64,000 nucleotides of DNA from CAWKOH01 sp963851245 (GTDB lineage Bacteria; Actinomycetota; Acidimicrobiia; Acidimicrobiales; Palsa-688). The notes beneath the pieces are model-generated. The model saw only the letters and a list, made by a program, of their open reading frames with translations, had not been told where the DNA came from and searched no databases. The stretch is taken from NCBI GenBank assembly GCA_963851245.1, contig CAWKOH010000013.1, positions 124,001-188,000 of the forward strand, in the 5' to 3' direction. Of this stretch, positions 60,297 through 64,000 are shown piece after piece. The translations under genes were made by a program, and so were the position numbers. The number at the start of each line of letters is the position of its first letter. Within the stretch, counting starts at the first letter, position 1.

Positions 60297-61669
60297 GACG
60301 TCGACCGGGCCACCGGCCGGGCCGCGTCGAGCGGCTGTAGCCCAAGATGGTCGCGCAGCGTCGGGCCGTCGTAATCAGCCCGGAACGTGCCTCGCTCTTG
60401 AAGGAGGGGAACCACGCGGGCCGCGAAGTCGTCCAGACCGCCGGGCGTGATGTGGGGAACCAGGATGAAGCCGTCACAGGCCGCCTCTTTGACATGCTTC
60501 TCCATGGTCAGCGCGATCGTCTCGGGAGACCCAACGAACGACTGACGGCTGGTGACCTCTATGATCAGTTCGCGGATGGAGAGGTTGTCGGCGGTGGCCC
60601 GCTGGCGCCAAGCCGCGGCGGTGGCGAGCGGATCCTTGTACATGTGCACGCTGGCCCGCCCTCTGGAGATGGTGTTCTCGCCGAGGAGGGGATCGATGTC
60701 CGGCAGGGGACCGTCGGGATCGTATGACGAAAGGTCCCGGTTCCACAGCTGCTCGAGCATCCGAATGGCGGTCTGGCCGCTCACCTGCTGACGCCGGACC
60801 TCTCGGGCTAGCTCATCAGCATCCTGGTCGGTGTCAGCCAGGACGAACGTGGTGGCGGGCAGGACCACCAGTTCTTCCGGAGATCGCCCGAAGCGCGCCA
60901 TCCGGCCTTTTACGTCGCCGTAGAACGCCTGGCCCGCGGCGAGCGTGCCGTGGCGCGTGAAGATGGCGTCCGCGGTCTCGGCCGCGAAGTCCCGACCTTC
61001 ACTCGAGTCGCCCGCCTGGAATATGACGGGCCGGCCCTGCGGGCTCCTCGGTACGTTGAACTGGCCGCGTATGTCGAAATAGTCGTCGTGGTGATCGAAG
61101 GCCCCGGCTTCGGAGCCAGCCAGGAAGACGCCAGTCTCCCGGTCGGCGACGATCTCATCACCACACCAGGAGTCGAACAGCTCCCAGGTCGTGAGCATGA
61201 ACTTCCGGGCCCGGGCGTAGCGCTCAGCCTGCGGGAGATAAGCAGCCCGGCGGAAGTTCTCACCGGTGAAGGCGTCCCAGGAGGTGACCACGTTCCAGGC
61301 CGCCCTGCCGTCGGAGAGATGGTCCAGGCTGGCGAACTGCCGGGCCACCTCGTAGGGCTCGTTGAAGGTTGAGTTTATGGTGCCGGCCAAGCCCAACCGT
61401 TCAGTTACGCCGGCCAGCGCCGCCAGCACGGCGAAGGTGTCGGGCCGGCCCACCACGTCCAGGTCGTAGATCTGACCCCCTTGCTCGCGAAGGCGCAGCC
61501 CTTCGGCCAGGAAGAGGAAATCGAACTTGGCCCGCTCCGCTGACCGAGCAAAGTGCGCGAACGATTCGAACTCGATATGGCTGCCCGAGCGGGGATCGCT
61601 CCACACGGTGGTGTTGTTGACGCCCGGGAAGTGGGCGCCCAGGTGCATCTGTCGGGCGGGTGGGTTCAT
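60293..61669 (-). CDS. NtaA/DmoA-type FMN-dependent monooxygenase
   Basis: 458 residues from ATG 61669 (GAGGA 6-7 bases upstream). MHLGAHFPGVNNTTVW, then FDFLFLAEGLRLREQGG, TINSTFNEPYEVARQFASLDHLSDGRAAWNVVTSWD and IFQAGDSSEGRDFAAETADAIFTRHG, the signature of SnaA/NtaA/DmoA-type FMNH2-dependent oxygenases acting on nitrilotriacetate, EDTA-like, or organosulfur compounds. Coupled to the next gene by a 4-base overlap. Needs a flavin reductase. Confidence 0.91.
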   Translation of the reverse strand: MNPPARQMHLGAHFPGVNNTTVWSDPRSGSHIEFESFAHFARSAERAKFDFLFLAEGLRLREQGGQIYDLDVVGRPDTFAVLAALAGVTERLGLAGTINSTFNEPYEVARQFASLDHLSDGRAAWNVVTSWDAFTGENFRRAAYLPQAERYARARKFMLTTWELFDSWCGDEIVADRETGVFLAGSEAGAFDHHDDYFDIRGQFNVPRSPQGRPVIFQAGDSSEGRDFAAETADAIFTRHGTLAAGQAFYGDVKGRMARFGRSPEELVVLPATTFVLADTDQDADELAREVRRQQVSGQTAIRMLEQLWNRDLSSYDPDGPLPDIDPLLGENTISRGRASVHMYKDPLATAAAWRQRATADNLSIRELIIEVTSRQSFVGSPETIALTMEKHVKEAACDGFILVPHITPGGLDDFAARVVPLLQERGTFRADYDGPTLRDHLGLQPLDAARPVARSTS

Positions 61670-61685
61670 ACGCGGTCCTCGGACC

Positions 61686-62888
61686 TCACAGCCTGGCATA
61701 CCGATTAGCCGGGCGGGGCAGGCCAAGGCGGTCCCGCAGGGTGCCGGGTTCGTAGCCTCCCTGGCGGAACAGCCCGGCGCGTTGAAGCTCGGGCACCACG
61801 GCGCCGGTGATGGCGTCGAGGTCGTGTGGAATGGCCGCCGGCCTCAGGCGGAAGCCCGACAGGCCGCGGTGTCGCCAGCCTGACATCAATTCGACCAGCT
61901 CAGCGGGGGTCCCGACGAAGGCCAGGGCGTCGCTGCGGAGCTCGCGACCATCCCGTTCGTCGAGGCGGGCCTTGCGGGCCGCGGCCTCGGCCGGGTGGTG
62001 ATCCAGGAACACGACCAGATCGGCAAGAATCCGCAACTGCTCGGGCGGTCGTCCCCACGCCGAGGCCTCAGCGGCAATCTCGTCGGCAATGGCGCCGGCC
62101 TGGTACTCGTCGTGAGGGGTGACGTAGATGAGATCGGCATTACGAGCGGCGAAACGATATGGCACTGTCGAATGCGCCAGAGCCGCCACCAGCGGCTGGC
62201 CTTGCGGTGGACGGGGTGTGATGGACGGGCCCTTGACGCTGAAGAAGCGGCCTTCGAAATCGATGTAGTGGAGCCTGTTCCTATCTATGAACCGGCCCGT
62301 CGCTGAGTCGCGGATCTCGGCGTCATCCTCCCAGCTATCCCATAACCGGCGCACGACCTCCACGTAGTCGGCGGCTTCGGTAAACAGGCCCTCGATGGCT
62401 GCCCGGGATTCGGGCCCGTCCCGGTCGCGGTACAGATCGTCTGCGAAACGGCGCCGCCCGAAGTGGCGCGCTTCGTAGGCCCGCCCCGAGACCTGGACCC
62501 GCACGCCGGCCCGCCCGTGGCTGACGAAGTCGAGGGTGGCGATGGCCTTCGAGATATGAAACGGCTCGGTATGAGTGACCGTGACACTCGGGACCAGGCC
62601 GATGGAGCGCGTGGCCGGAGCGACCCGGGCGGCGATCAGAACGGCGTCGAGCCGGCCCCGCAGCTGGTCGGTCCGGCCGTCGGGACGGCCGCGGGAGGAC
62701 TGCAACGCCAACCCGTCCTCGATGGTGGCAAAGTCGAGCAGGCCCGCTTCCGCCTGCCGGGTCAGGTCGACCCAGTAGCGGGCCGACAGGGTCTCGGCCG
62801 CCCTCGCCCCCGGCTCTCTCCAGGCGGCCGGATGCCACCCGCAACCCTCCAGGGCCACAGCCAGATGCAGTACTGAAGGTGCGGACAT
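61686..62888 (-). CDS. NtaA-type FMN-dependent monooxygenase
   Basis: 400 residues. RQAEAGLLDFATIEDGLALQ, VPSVTVTHTEPFHISKAIATLDFVSHGRAGVRVQVSG, GPSITPRPPQGQPLVAALAHSTVPYRFAARNADLIYV. Same class as its neighbour but a distinct sub-group. First LLM gene of the run; 16 bases before the next. Promoter region (62889-63024) holds a short dyad at 62910. ATG 62888. Confidence 0.9.
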   Translation of the reverse strand: MSAPSVLHLAVALEGCGWHPAAWREPGARAAETLSARYWVDLTRQAEAGLLDFATIEDGLALQSSRGRPDGRTDQLRGRLDAVLIAARVAPATRSIGLVPSVTVTHTEPFHISKAIATLDFVSHGRAGVRVQVSGRAYEARHFGRRRFADDLYRDRDGPESRAAIEGLFTEAADYVEVVRRLWDSWEDDAEIRDSATGRFIDRNRLHYIDFEGRFFSVKGPSITPRPPQGQPLVAALAHSTVPYRFAARNADLIYVTPHDEYQAGAIADEIAAEASAWGRPPEQLRILADLVVFLDHHPAEAAARKARLDERDGRELRSDALAFVGTPAELVELMSGWRHRGLSGFRLRPAAIPHDLDAITGAVVPELQRAGLFRQGGYEPGTLRDRLGLPRPANRYARL

Positions 62889-62909
62889 GGCGCAAGCAAC
62901 CTTCCGGAC

Positions 62910-62924
62910 GATTGTTTAGCAATC
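62910..62924 (-). promoter_or_regulatory. Short dyad upstream of the LLM operon
   Basis: GATTG-TTTAG-CAATC, a 5-bp inverted repeat in the AT-richer gap 22 bases upstream of the first LLM start. It could be an operator or chance; no regulator is adjacent. Confidence 0.25.
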
Positions 62925-63024
62925 CGATCCTATTTCAGGAAAAGGGCTACCGGCGGCCTGGCTCGGGACTTCGTCGCCTGGACCGCCGGTGCTATTGCAG
63001 CAAAGGCCGGGGACGCCCGGGCCG

Positions 63025-63507
63025 TCACACGAACCGCCGGGCCGCCTCGATCCACTCGTCCAGGCCCTCCGGTGCCTCGTAGTCCGTCTCCAGCAGGTAC
63101 AGGCCGCGCATGGGGCAGAAGGCACCGAGCTCCACGAGCACCGGCTTCAGGAACACATCGGGGGCCAGAGCGTGGGTCCAGGCCCCGCCCAGCATCAAGG
63201 GGAAAGCCACCACCCCGTCGAGCCAGCCGGCCGAGAACTGGTCCAGGAACAGTTTGAGCACGCCCGTATAGGTGGCCTTGTAGGTCGGCGACCCCACCAC
63301 GACGGCGTCCGACTGGCGCACAGCGGTGACCGCTTCTGCCACGGCCGGATCACCCCACGTGAGCAGGCCGGCACCCATGCTGACCACGTCGATAACCACC
63401 TCGGGCACCTCGCCGGCGAGCTTTGTCGCCACCCGCGTGGCGGCGTCAAGAGTCCTCGAGGCCGGCTTCGGGTTGCCCACCACGACCGCGACGCTCACGG
63501 CCACCAC
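63025..63507 (-). CDS. NADPH-dependent FMN reductase (SsuE-like)
   Basis: 160 residues. VAVVVGNPKPASRTLDAATRVA (flavodoxin-like start), DAVVVGSPTYKATYTGVLKLFLDQFSAGWLDGVVAFPLMLGGAWTHAL (GSPTY loop and GG near the flavin). SsuE-type reductases supply FMNH2 to monooxygenases; the LLM genes just downstream are the likely users. GTG start at 63507; GTG 63498 possible. Confidence 0.9.
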   Translation of the reverse strand: MVAVSVAVVVGNPKPASRTLDAATRVATKLAGEVPEVVIDVVSMGAGLLTWGDPAVAEAVTAVRQSDAVVVGSPTYKATYTGVLKLFLDQFSAGWLDGVVAFPLMLGGAWTHALAPDVFLKPVLVELGAFCPMRGLYLLETDYEAPEGLDEWIEAARRFV

Positions 63508-63532
63508 CCTAATGGGGATGTCCAGGGCCCGA

Positions 63533-64000
63533 TCAGGGGATGCGGTTCAGCCGGGCGAACATCCCCTTCTGGGCCTTGTACAGCTTGGGGAACTCGGCGA
63601 AGAGCCGGTCGTAGACCTCCCGGTTGGCCGCAGTGGGTCGGAACACGCGATCCACGGCGACAAGTGAGCGGACCTCGGATCTATCGACTTCTCCCAGGGC
63701 CAGACCGGCGAATATGGCCGCGCCTCTCAGATTGGCGTGCAGAGGCTCGGTCACCCTCTCGATCCGGCGGTTCAGTACGTCGGCCATGATCTGGCCCCAC
63801 AAGTCGGCCTGTGCCCCACCCCCGATGAGTCGTATGGGCTCCAACCGGCGGCGGGTGAACTTCTCGGCCGCATCAAGTAGCCACCGCGAGTTGTAGGCGA
63901 CCCCCTCGATAACGGCGCGCACCAGGTGAGCGCGGCTGGTGGCGAGTGAAAGGTTGTGGAAACCACCCCGTGCGTGGCGGTCGGCGACGGGGGTGCGCTC
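63533..64000 (-). CDS. FGGY family carbohydrate kinase, C-terminal part
   Basis: The reverse strand is open from base 64000 to the stop at 63533 (about 155 residues); the gene starts beyond the right edge. FGGY_C features: HARGGFHNLSLATSRAHLVRAVIEGVAYNSRWLLDAA, RLIGGGAQADLWGQIMADVLNRRIERV and GAAIFAGLALGE. Kinases of this family phosphorylate xylulose, glycerol or related sugars. Substrate is not deducible from the C-terminal half alone. Confidence 0.88.
   Translation of the reverse strand, partial: ERTPVADRHARGGFHNLSLATSRAHLVRAVIEGVAYNSRWLLDAAEKFTRRRLEPIRLIGGGAQADLWGQIMADVLNRRIERVTEPLHANLRGAAIFAGLALGEVDRSEVRSLVAVDRVFRPTAANREVYDRLFAEFPKLYKAQKGMFARLNRIP

Overview
The window is high-GC DNA from an actinobacterium, most likely an uncultured member of the Acidimicrobiia or a relative. 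This rests on gene content rather than a marker gene. It has a DUF222/HNH (13E12-type) gene with an actinobacterial SOS box, a mycothiol-type maleylpyruvate-isomerase-fold protein, an ECF41 sigma factor, many SDR, P450, LLM-flavin and VOC enzymes, frequent GTG/TTG starts and 1-4 base gene overlaps. No rRNA, tRNA, CRISPR array or intact insertion sequence was seen.

Layout. 1-3 kb: the start of a BNR/Asp-box gene cut by the left edge, an SDR, a small membrane protein and a VOC protein. 3.1-7.8 kb: two divergent lipoproteins with the same C-terminal tail (a 50-bp inverted DNA repeat), followed by a fatty-acid hydroxylase/sterol desaturase, DoxX, an isoprenylcysteine-methyltransferase-like protein and a lipoprotein esterase. 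This is a membrane-lipid or envelope operon. 7.8-17 kb: VOC, a decayed polysaccharide deacetylase, class I aldolase, ECF41 sigma factor with flavoprotein, DsrE, P450 with SnoaL, a tandem HD-GYP-LuxR regulator, and a collapsed cation/proton antiporter.

17-34.4 kb is the most striking part. Three lipoproteins share paired C-x-x-x-G motifs and accompany MacB-like efflux parts and two-component systems. Module 1 has RR1/HK1, lipoprotein 1, adaptor 1, ATPase 1 and permease 1. RR1 and adaptor 1 are frameshifted and HK1 has lost its dimerisation helices. Module 2 is lipoprotein 2 with intact RR2/HK2 and an RDD protein. Module 3 is lipoprotein 3, a large adaptor with Calx-beta-like inserts, ATPase 3 and permease 3. 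Nearly identical 38-bp four-half-site operators (GGTCACAC/GTGTGACC) precede lipoproteins 1 and 2, so the intact RR2/HK2 pair may now control both. A nonapeptide-repeat protein, a DUF1214 protein and a HEAT-repeat protein lie between modules 2 and 3.

34.4-44.5 kb: oxidoreductases (NPD, zinc ADH, SDRs, P450), a potassium channel, a solute-binding-fold protein without signal peptide, TetR, and a PAP2-DinB fusion. 44.5-53.8 kb: a thioester-domain adhesin remnant, then sulfur/redox genes (1-Cys peroxiredoxin, metallo-beta-lactamase-rhodanese fusion), DUF1269, DinB, a nonsense-mutated DUF488 gene, a CopD-like protein, a DUF3565-DUF1971 fusion, a SufR-like regulator divergent from folE and a ferredoxin-reductase-like flavoprotein, and CsaA. 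53.9-57 kb: the SOS-boxed DUF222/HNH gene and small genes. 57-64 kb: SDR, DUF202, GNAT and a reverse-strand operon of three LLM flavin monooxygenases downstream of an FMN reductase, suggesting organosulfur scavenging, then the end of an FGGY sugar kinase.

At least six genes carry 1-2 base indels, often in CG or G runs. Some may be assembly or sequencing errors, so pseudogene calls depend on read-level checking.
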